From Physella acuta (lineage: Eukaryota > Mollusca > Gastropoda > Physidae): DNA of 64,000 bases. Shown in pieces: positions 13,341-25,135 of the stretch (within the stretch, counting starts at the first letter, position 1; each line of letters begins with the position of its first letter). Where the stretch lies: NCBI RefSeq assembly GCF_028476545.1, contig NW_026731872.1:1272001-1336000 (forward strand), given 5' to 3'. Below the pieces are notes generated by a model, which saw only the letters and a program-made list of their open reading frames with translations, made no database searches and was not told the DNA's origin. The position numbers were made by a program, and so were the translations under genes.

Positions 13341-14177
13341 TTTATTCACACACAGACAGTCAGACACACATACACTATACAGACAGTCAGACAAGCAGAC
13401 ATACAGTCAAGCAGACACACATACAATATACAGACAGTCAGACAAGCAGACATACAGTCAAGCAGACACACATACACTATACAGACAGTCAGACAAGCAG
13501 ACATACAGTTAAGCAGACACACATACACTATACAGATAAGCAAACAGACAAGCAGACACTATACAGACAAGCAGAAACTATACAGACAAGCAGACACACA
13601 GAAACTATATAGACAATCACACACACAGACATAATACAGACAAGCAGACACACATACACTATACAGACAAGCAGACACACAGACACTATACAGACAAGCA
13701 AACAGACACTATACAGACACAGACACTATACAGACACATACACTATACAGACACGGACACTATACAGACACAGACACTACACAGACACACAGACAAGCAC
13801 ACACACACAGACACTATACAGACAAGCAGACACTATACAGACACACAGACAAGCAGACACTATACAGACACACAGACAAGCAGACACTATACAGACACAC
13901 AGACAAGCAGACACTATACAGACACACAGACAAGCAGACACTATACAGACACACAGACAAGCACACACACACAGACACTATACAGACAAGCAGACACTAT
14001 ACAGACACACAGACAAGCAGACACTATACAGACACACAGACAAGCAGACACTATACAGACACACAGACAAGCAGACACTATACAGACACACAGACAAGCA
14101 CACACACACAGACACTATACAGACAAGCAGACACTATACAGACACACAGACAAGCAGACACTATACAGACACACAGG
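13341..14177. repeat. CAGACA-rich compound microsatellite/minisatellite
   Basis: Repeats built from ACACTATACAGACA and CAAGCAGACA, with longer blocks recurring (for example 13795-13960 and 13962-14100). The left flank (CAGTACTCAAGTTATTTTATTC) matches the 3' part of the interspersed repeat Rep-A, which itself ends in a short CAGA tract. The array therefore seems to have grown from a transposon microsatellite. Confidence 0.9.
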
Positions 14178-14377
14178 CACTTGAAACAACATGTCTGTAA
14201 CACTTGGAATTTAAATTGTAGGACAATCACTGCATTCAAAAAGCAACCCAAAGGAGAATACTTTCACAGAAGCAGGAGTACACAATTAGGCCTACATTCT
14301 TTTTGAAAAACTTTCTCTATGCTAAAAAAAATAAATTTCTAGATGTTCAAATCACTTCCTACTCATTCAATGTAAGA
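14178..14377. other. Short unique interval with candidate WDR20 terminal exon
   Basis: On the minus strand ATTTATTTTTTTTAG followed by CATAGAGAAAG is a strong acceptor near 14320. Read in phase with WDR20 exon 3 it would add HRESFSKRM then stop. It is one of three candidate ends for WDR20. Confidence 0.25.
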
Positions 14378-14926
14378 ACGGGGGTGATGAAGATTGAAGG
14401 ATTGAAAGAACAGAGGTGATGAAGATTGAAGGATTGAAAAAACAGGGGTGATGAAGATTGAAAGAACAGGGGTGATGAAGATTGAAAGAACAGGGGTGAT
14501 GAAGATTGAAGGATTGAAAGAACAGGGGTGATGAAGATTGAAAGAACAGGGGTGATGAAGATTGAAGGATTGAAAGAACAGGGGTGATGAAGATTGAAAG
14601 AACAGGGGTGATGAAGATTGAAAGAACAGGGGTGATGAAGATTGAAAGAACAGGGGTGATGAAGATTGAAGGATTGAAAGAACAGGGGTGATGAAGATTG
14701 AAAGAACAGGGGTGATGAAGATTGAAGGATTGAAAGAACAGGGGTGATGAAGATTGAAAGAACAAGAGTGATGAAGATTGAAAGAACAGGGGTGATGAAG
14801 ATTGAAGGATTGAAAGAACAGGGGTGATGAAGATCGAAAGAACAGGGGTGATGAAGATTCAAAGAACAGGGGTGATGAAGATTGAAAGAACAGGGGTGAT
14901 GAAGATTGAAAGAACAGGGTCTAAAT
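14378..14926. repeat. 24/32-bp minisatellite, about 20 copies
   Basis: Units AGAACAGGGGTGATGAAG plus ATTGAA, with or without an extra GGATTGAA. The right end lies about 10 bases from the WDR20 exon 3 donor, so the array occupies the first part of the following intron, or the 3' UTR if the donor is not used. Confidence 0.95.
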
Positions 14927-17900
14927 TGTACTCACTTGTCCTGGCCTGGCCCATGTCAGGACAATGCCCTCCTGACAAGCTGTAACAATGCACTCGTTGC
15001 GGAATGAAATTGAAGTCAGTCTCTCATGGGAAACTTTTTTGCAAACTAAAGGTTCTAAGATAGGGACTTGGTCAAGCCTTGGACATGCCTGAGTTCCATA
15101 CAGCTTCATGGCACTGTCCACTGGACGCAGATGGTTTGATTTAACTACACAAGACTTTTCACAATTTCTTGCCGCTAAACTCAAGTTTCTTTTATGTTCT
15201 TTTTTATCACTAGCATCTTTACGCTCAGACAAAGTAGCAAACTTGGTATTCATCACAGGATAAGCATGACCATCTGCATAGGCATTGGAGGAAACATCGT
15301 TGGCTCCACAATTTTGTGAATGAGGTAAACTATTAGAACGTGGTAGAGGTACCAACCCTACACTGCTAGTCCGTGATTTCCCGTAAGGCTGCTTTAATAC
15401 ATCTTCTGTCAAGTCCCATAAACACAGCTCAGTGTCTTGCCCCACTGAACCAAAACGGTAAGAAATACAATTGAGTGTTGTGCTTGTTTCTAAGGTTGAA
15501 GAAGAATAATGGTTGGAAGTACTAATGTGAGCACCATTTGGATGCTGATGTGGTGTGTGGGGGTGCCCACAGCTGGAGTCAATGTGGTTAGTTCCTTCAT
15601 TGACTGGTAGCAAACCACCTTCTGGTGCTATCACATCAGTCAGTTCTTCATCACAAACTATACATGTGTAGGGGTCAAATGCCACCATGTTGACCCAGGA
15701 TTTATGGCCATGACCACGACATACAACACGTTTTTCATGAAAGGACCAAACAGTGACCAAGTCGTCCTCTCCACCAGTGACCAAATACTTGCCATCAGGT
15801 GACCAGTTGACACACAATAACCCACCAAAAAAACTCTTCATTGTCCCCAACAACTCCATTGTACTGTATTGAAAAACACGAAGATGCCCATCTTGGCTGA
15901 CCACAGCTAAATACTTGGCACAGGGCGAGAAGGCAAATTCATGAATAGCACCTTGACCAATGAGCCAGCGATACATTGGATTGCGAGTACTTTTAGTTTT
16001 ACAAGTGAAAACAGCGTAGCCTTCTCCTTGTTTAAAGGGTTGATAATTGGGCGGTGTCTGCCCACATGGGAGCTCTTCATTGTAAAGATACATTTGTCCA
16101 GAGGCGTGGGACACAAGGAACTGGTTGGGTGAGTTAGGAATCCACTTGATACAGGTCACTTTAGTCTTGTCAATCAGCCTCTGAAATCAAGTCAGGTAAA
16201 GCTATTTCAACAACTACTTTATGAAAAGTCTTTTGGAGTGCACTAACCCTGGATTTATCTCTTGGAAACTGCAGTGGACAATCAATGTTCCATAAATGTT
16301 CTCATTAATAAATAGTCAAACACAAAATAAGAATGCATCTACTTGCATCTTTTCTACATTGGGAACAAAAACAAACAAGATGTTTCTTCAATAAACCAAG
16401 TTCTTAGGTCAAAGTGCTACCTAGATCAAAAGTTTTATAACATAGCTAAAAAGTGCTACCTAGGTCAAAAGTTTTACAACATAGCTAAAAAGTGCTACCT
16501 AGGTCAAAAGTTTTACAACATAGCTAAAAAGTGCTACCTAGGTCAAAAGTTTTATAACATAGCTAAAAAGTGCTACCTAGGTCAAAAGTTTTATAACATA
16601 GCTAAAAAGTGCTACCTAGGTCAAAAGTTTTATAACATAGCTAAAAAGTGCTACCTAGATCAAAAGTTTTATAACATAGCTAAAAAGTACTACCTAGATC
16701 AAAAGCTTTACGTTATAGCTAAATAGTGCTACCTAGATCAAAAGCTTTATGTTATAGCTAAAAAGTGCTAGCTAGATCAAAGTTTACTTTTTGTTTCAGT
16801 TCAGTGCAACTCGAAATATATAAAAATAAATTCTTAAAATCAATGGCTAAATGTTGAGCCCTGAATTCAATGTGCTTATCTCTCAATAAGTGATAGTGTG
16901 TGTGTGTGTGTGTGTGAGGGAGAGAAAGATACCTCTTCATTGTAGAGTTTGCTAATCTCCTTTTTGATGGGGTCAATGAGCTGGACCTGGCCGGCAGTGA
17001 AGCCAACCAAGAGCAGCACACTGTCAGGGTTAAGAAAATGTTGGTTGAAGTCATGGCATGTGGGCAGCGTTCCCTTGTAGATCCTTTTATCTATTGGCTT
17101 GCTTAGGTCTGCTGCCTGAAATCAAATGGTAAATTTTTGCAATTTTGTTTCCACCAACATTTCATGTCATAACCTCACACATCCACCAACATTTCATGTC
17201 ATAACCTCACACATCCACCAACATTTCATGTCATAACCTCACACATCCACCAACATTTCATGTCATAACCTCACACATCCACCTACAATCCCTCTTAAAA
17301 TTGTAGCTTCTGCTCCTTTTTTTAAATCCATTTCTACTAATACCATATCTACCAAGTTCAGTTATTATGGTATAAAAATAATTTCTATTAATTTCTATTA
17401 TAGTTTACAATAATTCTCAGTCTAACATGTAAAAATAATTTCTAAGGAAACGATAAAAAAATCAAGTGAAATAAACCGGGAGTGATCTCCCCTAAACCTT
17501 CTCGAATATTCTTATATAACACTACAGGAGATGGCACATCATGATTTTTAATACATATTTAATTACTTAAACTTTTTAAAATAGAATAAAATCTCGTAGA
17601 AAAAAGAATTGCACAACAATTGAATGAAAAACAGCATGCGTATAACAGTGCGGAATATTATTAGTACTTTATAAATTCATATGCGGGTTTTTTTGAGAAA
17701 TCTGAAATAGCGTAATTTACTACTTCCGGTCAACGGAAATTGCTCAAAATTTGACAGAAGGCAGAGAATAAGATATTTTACTTTTATGTGAAATGCCATT
17801 TATCTATCTGAAACAGTACTCAAGTATAAGTTCCCTTTTCAAACCTGACGGTCTATAAGGCAAGTGAAGTAGAGTTCACTTGTTTCTGTGACCTCGGCAT

Positions 17901-20360
17901 ATGAAGAGATAGTGTGGTCAGCCATATGCCCAGCCGCCTTTACTTTCCCTAATGTGAGTTAGGTACCCATCAGAGTTGGGTGGACTCAGGGACGGTCTAC
18001 TGACTTGAACCCAGATTCAAACTCGAGACTTACGGGTTAGCAGTCCAGCTCTCTACTGCTAGACCACTACGTCCCCTCAAGATATAGGTTTTGAAAAATT
18101 GAAAGTAGAAAAAGTTCCACTTCCGCTTATCGGAAATTGCTGAAAAGTTGATACAGAACTACAAATTTAATATAATACTTATATATAAAATTTCATCAAC
18201 CTAGCTGTAACGGTACTCAAGGTATCGTGTTTACACACAGACAGACACACAGACAGACATACGGACAAGAATTATGTTTTCCGTATCAGTGAGGTGTAAA
18301 ACGTTGAGATTTGTAAAAATCTCGATTTTTTTTTTGCTTGATTACAAGACTTTCTCTATAGGCCTACTTCGTATATACGAGAAAGTAAAAAATATATTAG
18401 GTAATACTTTGATGTTTAAAACACAAATTTTCCTTTGTAGACTCTAGATTCTACTTTTAGTATTTAAGCCTAATAATAAACATTATTGAAAATATTAAAG
18501 CTGTATATCGGTTATTAGGTACACAATTTGTGTTATTGAAATAAAAAATTGGTAGTAACAAGTAATGAGGGGTCTATTAAATTTGGCTGATTCTAGAGGG
18601 AAAAAGATTTAATTGTATTTACAAACAAACCTCATAACCCTAACACCAACCCTAACCCTAGCGCAGCTAATAAAGTCACTACGAATGCGCAGAACTATTA
18701 AGTTTTGTATCTTCTGCCGCCGATCAGATAGAGATGCTGGGGCGAAATTTTTTTGGATGTCAATGTGTTTGTATGTGTGTGTGTGTGGGGGGGGGGGGAA
18801 TTGAGTTTTGTCAAATGTGGACTCATGTAGACAGGGTGAGTGGTGTAATATCCAAAATTTTTGTGGACATCATAAAAATTACCCTGTAATGACTAAATTT
18901 CAGTTTCTAGCATTACTTTTAAAATGTTTAAGTGTTGTTACACTTTTTGAACTCCGTGCCCCATGTCACATTATTCTCACACTATTCTGAACTGCCTCTC
19001 CCTCTAAGGAGAGTGAAATCATTTATGGACAACCCCTACACTACAAATTTTAATACACTGTATAACATAGAGGCTAAGCCAGTACTAGCTCCTCAAATCC
19101 ACCAAAAAAGCAATAAAAAGTGCATCTTAAATAATCTTTTGTTCAGCTTGGGACAGACTTTCCAAGCAGATGTTTTTTTCAGGCCTTAAATCAGTTTGGG
19201 CCTTAACTTCTGAGTTTTGTTAGATCTATATGATAATGGATAGGCCTACCTTGCAATGGAGTTTAATTTTTCATTTTATGAGACAGCCCAATAAAATAAG
19301 GCCGATACTAGCCGGAATAAGATACGCATGCGCAATGGAGAGAAACTACAACTTGCCGTCGTGGCGATGTTTTCGATGGTACTGCGCATGTGTGTGTTTA
19401 CAACCGCAGAACCCTAATACCAACCCTAACCCTAATCCTATCCCTAACCCTATCCCTATCCCTAACCCTAACTCTAATCTTACCCCTAACCCTCATTCTA
19501 GCCCTAACCCTAGCCATATGTCACTGCGCATGCCCAGAGCTATCTTTTGCCGACTAAGTGGAGACGTTGGGGAGAAAAATCTTCTTCCGAGTAGTCACTT
19601 TGATAAAATAATAAAGGCCGATACTAGCCGGAATAAGATATGCATGCGATATGCATGCGCAATGGAGAGAAACTACGACTTGCCTTCGCGGCGATGTTTT
19701 CGATGGTACTGCGCATGCGTGTGTTTACAACCGCAGAACCCTAACACCAACCATAATCCTAACCCTAACCCTATCCTATCCCTAATCCTACCCCTAACCC
19801 TCATTCTAGCCCTAACCCTAGCCATAGGTCACTGCGCATGCGCAGAGCTATCTTTTGCCGACTAAGTGGAGACATTGGGGAGAAAAATCTTCCGAGTAGT
19901 CACTTCGAATAATAAATCTAGAAAAAAAAATCTAGATCATAGTAGATAGGTTACTAAGAATCACTAAGAAGATGATCGAATTTTCTATGGGTCTGGCCTA
20001 GTCTAATAAAAATTTACTATGGGAGCTGATAACTCAGATAACTGAGCTAAATCTAAATGGTATAATAATCTACTTATTTAAAACAGATGACCTCCCAATG
20101 GGTAATATTACCTTACGTACACCTTTGTAAACATAGACGTACAGCTCCCTGCCAACATTAAAACACAAACGATCAGGTGACGTTGTACCGTCATTAACAT
20201 CTACAAATGAAACTTTAACGGGAGTGTTTGCTTGACCATTAAATGCAACACGGCTTGGCTTTGAATACTCAGAATGGGACATCAGTTTATAGGATCCTTC
20301 GCGAGTAACGAAATGTGTTTTTATGTCATCTTTACCCCCACCCTCACTCTGAGCAGCCAT
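14921..20360 (-). CDS. WDR20: WD repeat-containing protein 20, three coding exons
   Basis: WDR20 is a WD40 cofactor that, with UAF1 (WDR48), activates the deubiquitinases USP12 and USP46. Exons run 20360-20112, 17115-16933 and 16180-14936, all in phase 0. The ATG at 20360 starts MAAQSEGGGKDDIK, followed by the family's REGSYKL, HSEYSKPSRV and CFNVGRELYVYVYKGVRK. Exon 2 carries DLSKPIDKRIYKGT and GQVQLIDPIKKE. Exon 3 carries the WD blades (FGGLLCVNWSPDGKY, GGEDDLVTVWSF, RGHGHKSWV), the variable insert near LPRSNSLPHS, and the final ACQEGIVLTWARPGQ. This gives about 559 residues against about 569 in vertebrates. Exon 3 ends at a consensus donor (CAA|GTGAGT). If unspliced, four more residues (VSTI) and a stop at 14921 follow, much like the short family tail. 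If spliced, the last exon is one of the weak candidates at 11387, 13295 or about 14319. Minisatellites lie beside exons 2 and 3. Confidence 0.93.
16411..16784. repeat. 39-bp minisatellite, about 9.5 copies, WDR20 intron 2
   Basis: Units contain AAGTGCTACCTAGGTCAAAA and TTTTATAACATAGCTA. Divergence rises toward the right end, where units become AAGCTTTACGTTATAGC. The 39-bp length keeps one plus-strand frame open (KCYLGQKFYNIAK repeats), but the strand is opposite to the gene and I see no exon. Confidence 0.95.
16896..16916. repeat. (TG)n microsatellite at the WDR20 exon 2 donor
   Basis: A run of GT repeats within about 17 bases of the exon 2 donor at 16933. It is another simple repeat beside a splice site. 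Confidence 0.85.
17149..17285. repeat. 32-bp minisatellite, about 4 copies, upstream of WDR20 exon 2
   Basis: Units CATCCACCAACATTTCATGT plus CATAACCTCACA, essentially identical. In gene orientation the array ends about 35 bases before the exon 2 acceptor at 17115/17116. From 17286 to 17470 there is plain intron. Confidence 0.95.
17472..18391 (+). mobile_element. Rep-A interspersed repeat, interrupted by a SINE
   Basis: One of several related copies (others at about 40356-40993, 43089-43408 and, inverted, 50843-51424). It begins GGGAGTGATCTCCCCTAAAC and ends with TACGAGAAAGT. The element holds two diverged copies of a module of about 110 bp (TTCCGGT..CGGAAATTGCT, then an ATTTCAT motif and a GGTACTCAAG motif) and a (CAGA)n tail. 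ACTTTCTCG near the start and CGAGAAAGT at the end form subterminal inverted repeats. No coding capacity is seen, so it is probably a non-autonomous element. A SINE at about 17830-18077 splits it. Confidence 0.75.
17830..18077 (-). mobile_element. tRNA-derived SINE, inserted in Rep-A
   Basis: On the minus strand the head is tRNA-like: A-box-like TGGTCTAGCAGTAGAGAGCT and a B-box-like GAGTTTGAATCTG. The body contains AAAGTAAAGGCGGCTGGGC and the tail ends GGTTTGAAAAGGGAAC. The interrupted Rep-A sequence shows a similar short word on both sides (AAGTATA and AAGATATA), consistent with a target-site duplication. A cleaner copy is at 45056-45299. Confidence 0.8.
18595..18745. repeat. Diverged unit with CCCTAA-like core
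   Basis: Contains AACCCTAACACCAACCCTAA, an ATGCGCAGAACTATTAAG segment, and CTGCCGCCGATCAG..GGGGCGAAA. It is a shorter relative of the tandem pair at 19300-19912. Positions 18746-19299 hold a GT/G tract and no recognised gene. Confidence 0.6.
19300..19912. repeat. Tandem pair of about 300-bp units with telomere-like cores
   Basis: Two copies, starting at about 19300 and 19612, share GGCCGATACTAGCCGGAATA, then AATGGAGAGAAACTAC, GATGTTTTCGATGGTACTGC, a degenerate CCCTAA tract of about 100 bp, and a closing TGCCGACTAAGTGGAGAC. GCGCATGCGCA-type words flank the tract, including CTGCGCATGCGCAG at about 19831, which is the palindromic consensus of the NRF1 factor. The pair lies in WDR20 intron 1, about 200 bp from exon 1. 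Confidence 0.85.
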
Positions 20361-20776
20361 GTTGAGATTTGGATAACTTCTAAGCGATACCCGGATATTA
20401 ACTAATAAGGCGCATGTACCTGTAATGGTTCCTGTTATTAAACCCTAAACTAGATCTAGAATCTAGATCTAGACTCTAGATCTATATATCAAATTTGAAA
20501 TATAGTTTTCTAGAGGCCTACTAATGTTTGTCTTTATATATTTTATTATTGTTTCTGTTTATTAAAATAACAATTTGCAATACGTTGGACATTTTTGCCT
20601 TTTTAAAAAAAACAGTATGATTTTTGTTGGGCCATCAGCATCAACTATGATCAACAGCGCAGAGCAGCCCGCTTATGAAAATCAAATTAAAATTTACCTT
20701 TAATAAGCTTCTGAAGTATAATTGTAAACACTATTAAACAGGGTTTCTTTTGTACATTTTTCTCCGGGGCGAGGGG
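20361..20776. other. WDR20 upstream region
   Basis: The region upstream of the WDR20 ATG on the minus strand. AGATCTAG/TCTAGA words cluster at 20450-20485. I see no convincing TATA box, so the start site cannot be placed. Confidence 0.4.
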
Positions 20777-21026
20777 CAGAGGCGTAGCGAGGGGGGGGCG
20801 GGGACATATGTCCCCGGGCGCCGACCTTAGGGGGGGCGCCAAATTGAAAGTTTGAGGGGGGGTGCAAATGAAAAGTTCGAGGGGGGGGGGTGCAAATCGA
20901 AAGTTTGAGGGGGGGGTGTGCAAATGAAAAGTTCGAGGGGGGGGTGCAAATCGAAAATTTGCTCCCGAGGGGGGCGCCAAATTGAAAGTATGTCCCCGGG
21001 CGCCGGGAAGGGTCGCTACGCCTCTG
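20777..21026. mobile_element. hAT-like non-autonomous element with 8-bp target duplication
   Basis: Terminal inverted repeats CAGAGGCGTAGCGA (left) and TCGCTACGCCTCTG (right) are flanked by identical 8-bp duplications GCGAGGGG at 20769-20776 and 21027-21034, as hAT transposases make. The inside is G-rich with several direct copies of TGCAAAT..AAAAGTTCGAGGGG. It has no coding capacity. Relatives are at 21412, inside 49617-49906, and at 50125. Confidence 0.8.
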
Positions 21027-21159
21027 GCGAGGGGGGGGTGAAACTTCCGCCGCTAGTTAATCAGATAGTCAAGTTATCTTATTTCTGCTCGTGTACCCGT
21101 TACACTGCAAGAGAGGAAATTATATAAGTTTGTCCACACCACACTTAGACGCCCGAGGG

Positions 21160-21480
21160 TGCCCTTGTGTTTCTTCCAGACTTGTCTTTCTCCGGGGAGG
21201 GGGGGGGGGCGACGACTAAATTTTACGGGGGGGGGGGGGGCGGACACTGGTTAAGGTATATATTTTCTATATAAATTTCCATTTCGTTCGGGGGGGGGGG
21301 CGGTAGACTTTCTTCATTTCGAGTCAGTGTTTCTTACTTAAATGAGAATCAGAAGTGTAGGCTAATCACTCTCAATTATGGCGAGGAAGAACCTACAGTT
21401 CATGGCGTCAGAGACGTAGCGAGGGCGGGGGGTGCGGACCGCACCGGTGACACAATTTAGGGGGGGGGGGGGTGACAGCT
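21160..21480. repeat. G-rich TE debris
   Basis: Several poly-G runs and partial ends of the CAGNGGCGTAGCGA family (21410 onward), plus TTTCTTCCAGACTTGTC, which recurs at 26925 and, inverted, near 46905. From 21481 to 21780 no gene is seen. Confidence 0.55.
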
Positions 21481-21798
21481 TGGCAAAAAAATTGCAAAAT
21501 GTACAGTAGAAAAATGCTTTTTTTTCTAGTTCCATTAATGATTAATTAATGTCAGATAGTCTTTTAAGTTAAAAGCGACAAGTATTACAAGAGTGTGGGG
21601 GTGAAACCTTGACGTAAACGTGCATACTATAATACATCACACTGTATTATTAATAGACTATAGATAAACATCGTTACTATAACGTCTGCAGTGATTAAAG
21701 CGTATACACATACATGTATACGTATACGGCGTATATTTAAATTATTAGGCCTATGTAGGCCGACACACACGCACATACCCCACCACACACCCACACAC

Positions 21799-22627
<829 letters not shown>

Positions 22628-22793
22628 TATATATATATATATACACCTTTCTTGTGGGGGGGGGGGGTGACACCCCGAAGTGCCACTCTTTCAAAATGTA
22701 GGCCTATATATGCGTCACATTTCTCACGCGGAACACTCAGTTTACCGGTCACTTGAGTGCTGGGGCATCGGAAAAGCAAGGACGATCAATAGA

Positions 22794-22928
22794 CGTATCC
22801 TAGAGATAGCCACGTATCCTAGAGATAGCCACGTATCCTAGAGATAGCCACGTATCCTAGAGATAGCCACGTATCCTAGAGATAGCCACGTATCCTAGAG
22901 ATAGCCACGTATCCTAGAGATAGCCACG
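22794..22928. repeat. 19-bp minisatellite, 7 copies
   Basis: Seven identical units CGTATCCTAGAGATAGCCA. The perfect identity suggests a recent expansion. Confidence 0.97.
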
Positions 22929-22949
22929 GTGGAACTCTTATTCAACTTA

Positions 22950-23290
22950 CTCACTGAATGTCGTTTGACATCATGTCCCTATTGTTGGGTGCTCTATATA
23001 ATGAATGTAAGCTTAATAGTGCTCTTGGGGAGCCCATGGCGCTCCAGGTTACCCAAGGTGCGTGACGCCGGCAGACGCACCTGATTCGATATAAACGACA
23101 GTTAAAGTAGCCCACCGTATCCTAAAGGTATAACGTACTTAAAGACGAACGTAGGCTTCATAATGCTCATGGGGGGGGAGAGTCAGCGGCGCCAAATCAC
23201 ACAATATCGGGGTGCCAATAGATGCGCCTGAATCAATTTTTTTTGTCATTTACGTAGCTCATTTCCGACACAATCTAAAGTGAAAGGGAG
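22950..23290 (-). mobile_element. Helitron-family fragments (inverted)
   Basis: Read on the minus strand, two blocks (GCCTACGTTCGTCTTT and relatives near 23010 and 23150) match internal segments of the Helitron-like elements at 37.7-40.3 kb (CCTACGTTCGTTTTAAACA). No ends are recognised. Confidence 0.5.
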
Positions 23291-24060
23291 GGGGGGGGGA
23301 CCTCTCTGGGAAAGTGAGGAAATCGTGGCGAAAAAAGCAAAGACCGAAGAAGAGAAAATAAGTGATGAAAATTAAGGGGAATTAATTTTGAAATTCCTAA
23401 AAAAAACTTTTAATAACAAACTTTTATATAATTATAATGATGCACTGAAAGTAGAAAATAAATGATAATAAAGTGACCCACCCTTTTTATATTTAGTGAT
23501 TTACATAATAGTGCGCTGGTATTTACAAAAAAAAATATTTTTTTTTTTAATTTTAAGTGTATTATTATTTTTTAAAAGCAGAAAATGTTTTAATAACAAG
23601 ATTTTATGTAATAATTCACTAAAAAGGAGAAAATAAATGATTTTCTTTAAGGGGGAAGGCTCCGGTAAAAAAAAAAAATTTAATACTCGTTAGAAAACAG
23701 TTATTTCTTTACAGCTTTATTAAGATTATTCCGAATATGCATTTCCACTAAAAAAATTGGTTTAAAAATCTTGGTACATATGACAACGGCGGCCATCTTG
23801 AAAGATGTTTTCCACAATACATAAAATATTATATTTTAAGCTCAATAAACAATGAATTCATAATCTTCTTCCATATTTTGGGGCACTCAGCTAAAAATTT
23901 TACGTGCATATCTTCAAAATAATTTATTAGGAATTTTCAAAATTTGTGTCCGTTCAAAACACTTAATTTTGGGGAATTTTGGGGCATTAAAACTAGTGTT
24001 TTAAATGGACCCCCCCAATTTGAAAATTCATAAAAATTTAAACCCTAACCCATCCCCCGT
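23291..24060. other. AT-rich interval without recognised gene
   Basis: Long A/T runs and a duplicated motif (TTTTAATAACAAxxTTTTATxTAAT near 23408 and 23590). No exon-like pattern. Confidence 0.4.
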
Positions 24061-24460
24061 AGTGTTATATACGAATATTCGAAAAAGTTTTGGGGAGATC
24101 ACTCCCGGTTTATTTATTTTTCTATATTACGCAAGAGCGGTGTCCCGGGAGGGTGCGATTTTTATTTAGCCTATTTACGGTATATGAACACCTCTGGGAT
24201 TATATCTGTGGGGGAATAATCTATTTCGTACGGGCGTCGCCCCGGCTGGGTGCGATTTTGCGCCCCGGGCTTTCCTGTGAGCGCTATAGCGTTTTAAGGA
24301 TAAGAGGGAGTTTTATGGTCGTTCACTAAATTGAATCAGGAGAGTTCGCAGGCGCCCGGCAGGATGTGATCTGTGTCCCGGGCTATGGCGCCTACGTTAG
24401 TTTTAAACAGTGCGAAAGACTATGCATAAGATGGGGTATCATTAGCGTCGTTCACTAAAC
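24061..24460 (+). mobile_element. Rep-A end fragment (inverted) plus Helitron-family fragment
   Basis: 24061-24115 matches the inverted 5' end of Rep-A (GGGGAGATCACTCCCGGTTT). 24130-24460 matches internal Helitron-family modules (GGTGCGATTTT, ACGGTATATGAA, GTGAGCGCTATAGCG, GATGGGGTATCATTAG). Confidence 0.55.
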
Positions 24461-24665
24461 AAAATTTTGGTTCATCATCCTTTGGAGGCAGTTTTACTCT
24501 TATCATCCACAGTATTTTTCTATTGCTTTAACTAAATTTACCCGGTATATTTAATTGTATACACAATTTTTTGAAGTTGTGTGTGAATGTGATTGTTATG
24601 TGATTTATTCTACTTCCTCAAAAGTATGCATCTGAACAAGATAAGCTGACATACAAGGGGTTCCC

Positions 24666-24900
24666 AGAAAGAAGCGCAACAGAAAAAAAGCGCAATGGAA
24701 AAAAGCGCAAAAAAAGCGCAATGGAAAAAAGCGCAAAAAATGCGCAACGGAAAAAAGCGGAAACAGAAAAAAGCGCAAAAAGAAAAAAGCGCAAACAGAA
24801 AAAAGCACAACGGAAAAATGCGCAAGGGAAAAAAGCGCAAAAAAAAAAAGAAAAAAACGCAAACAGAAAAAACACACACAGAAAAGTGTGCACATCGAAA
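24666..24900. repeat. AAAAAGCGCAA-type simple repeat
   Basis: Degenerate repeats of GGAAAAAAGCGCAA. The related inverted copy at 27140-27215 has only one or two units, so the array expanded in the left copy only. Open frames across it on both strands are low-complexity (K-rich or FF-rich) and not genes. Confidence 0.9.
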
Positions 24901-25135
24901 AATGCGCAGAGAAATTTTAGCACAAAGACCTCTTTATTAGGGCTGCTGTGAGAGGGTCGTGTTTGACCTGACGCGATCTACTACCATTTAAAGAATACCA
25001 CTACCATGTGCATTCATATTGCCACGATGCACTACGATACAGGCGATAATCGCTTGACACTACGCCAATTATTTTCTTGTTCACTATTTATTCAACTACT
25101 ATTCTCGTATAAATAAACATAAAACTATCCTTGAT
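24880..25135 (+). repeat. Left arm of a large inverted repeat
   Basis: About 250 bp (key words GGGCTGCTGTGAGAGGGTCG, AGGCGATAATCGCTTGACAC, AAACTATCCTTGA) occurs in inverted orientation at 26950-27200 with few differences. Both arms carry the GCGCAA repeat at their outer side. They could be the ends of one DNA element of about 2.3 kb or two copies of a dispersed repeat inserted in opposite directions. Confidence 0.85.

Noticed and set aside
16343-16726. Plus-strand 127-codon ORF (KCYLGQKFYNIAK repeats)
   Set aside because: Lies in a 39-bp array in a WDR20 intron on the opposite strand; the open frame follows from the unit length being a multiple of three.
19406-19520. Chromosome end because of CCCTAA repeats
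   Set aside because: The tract is short, degenerate, repeated inside 300-bp units, and flanked by genes on both sides.
20687-21127. ORFs across the G-rich hAT-like element
   Set aside because: Composed of direct repeats and poly-G; the element is non-coding and bounded by TIRs and target duplications.
24605-24951. K-rich and F/C-rich ORFs over the GCGCAA repeat
   Set aside because: Low complexity on both strands, no domain.
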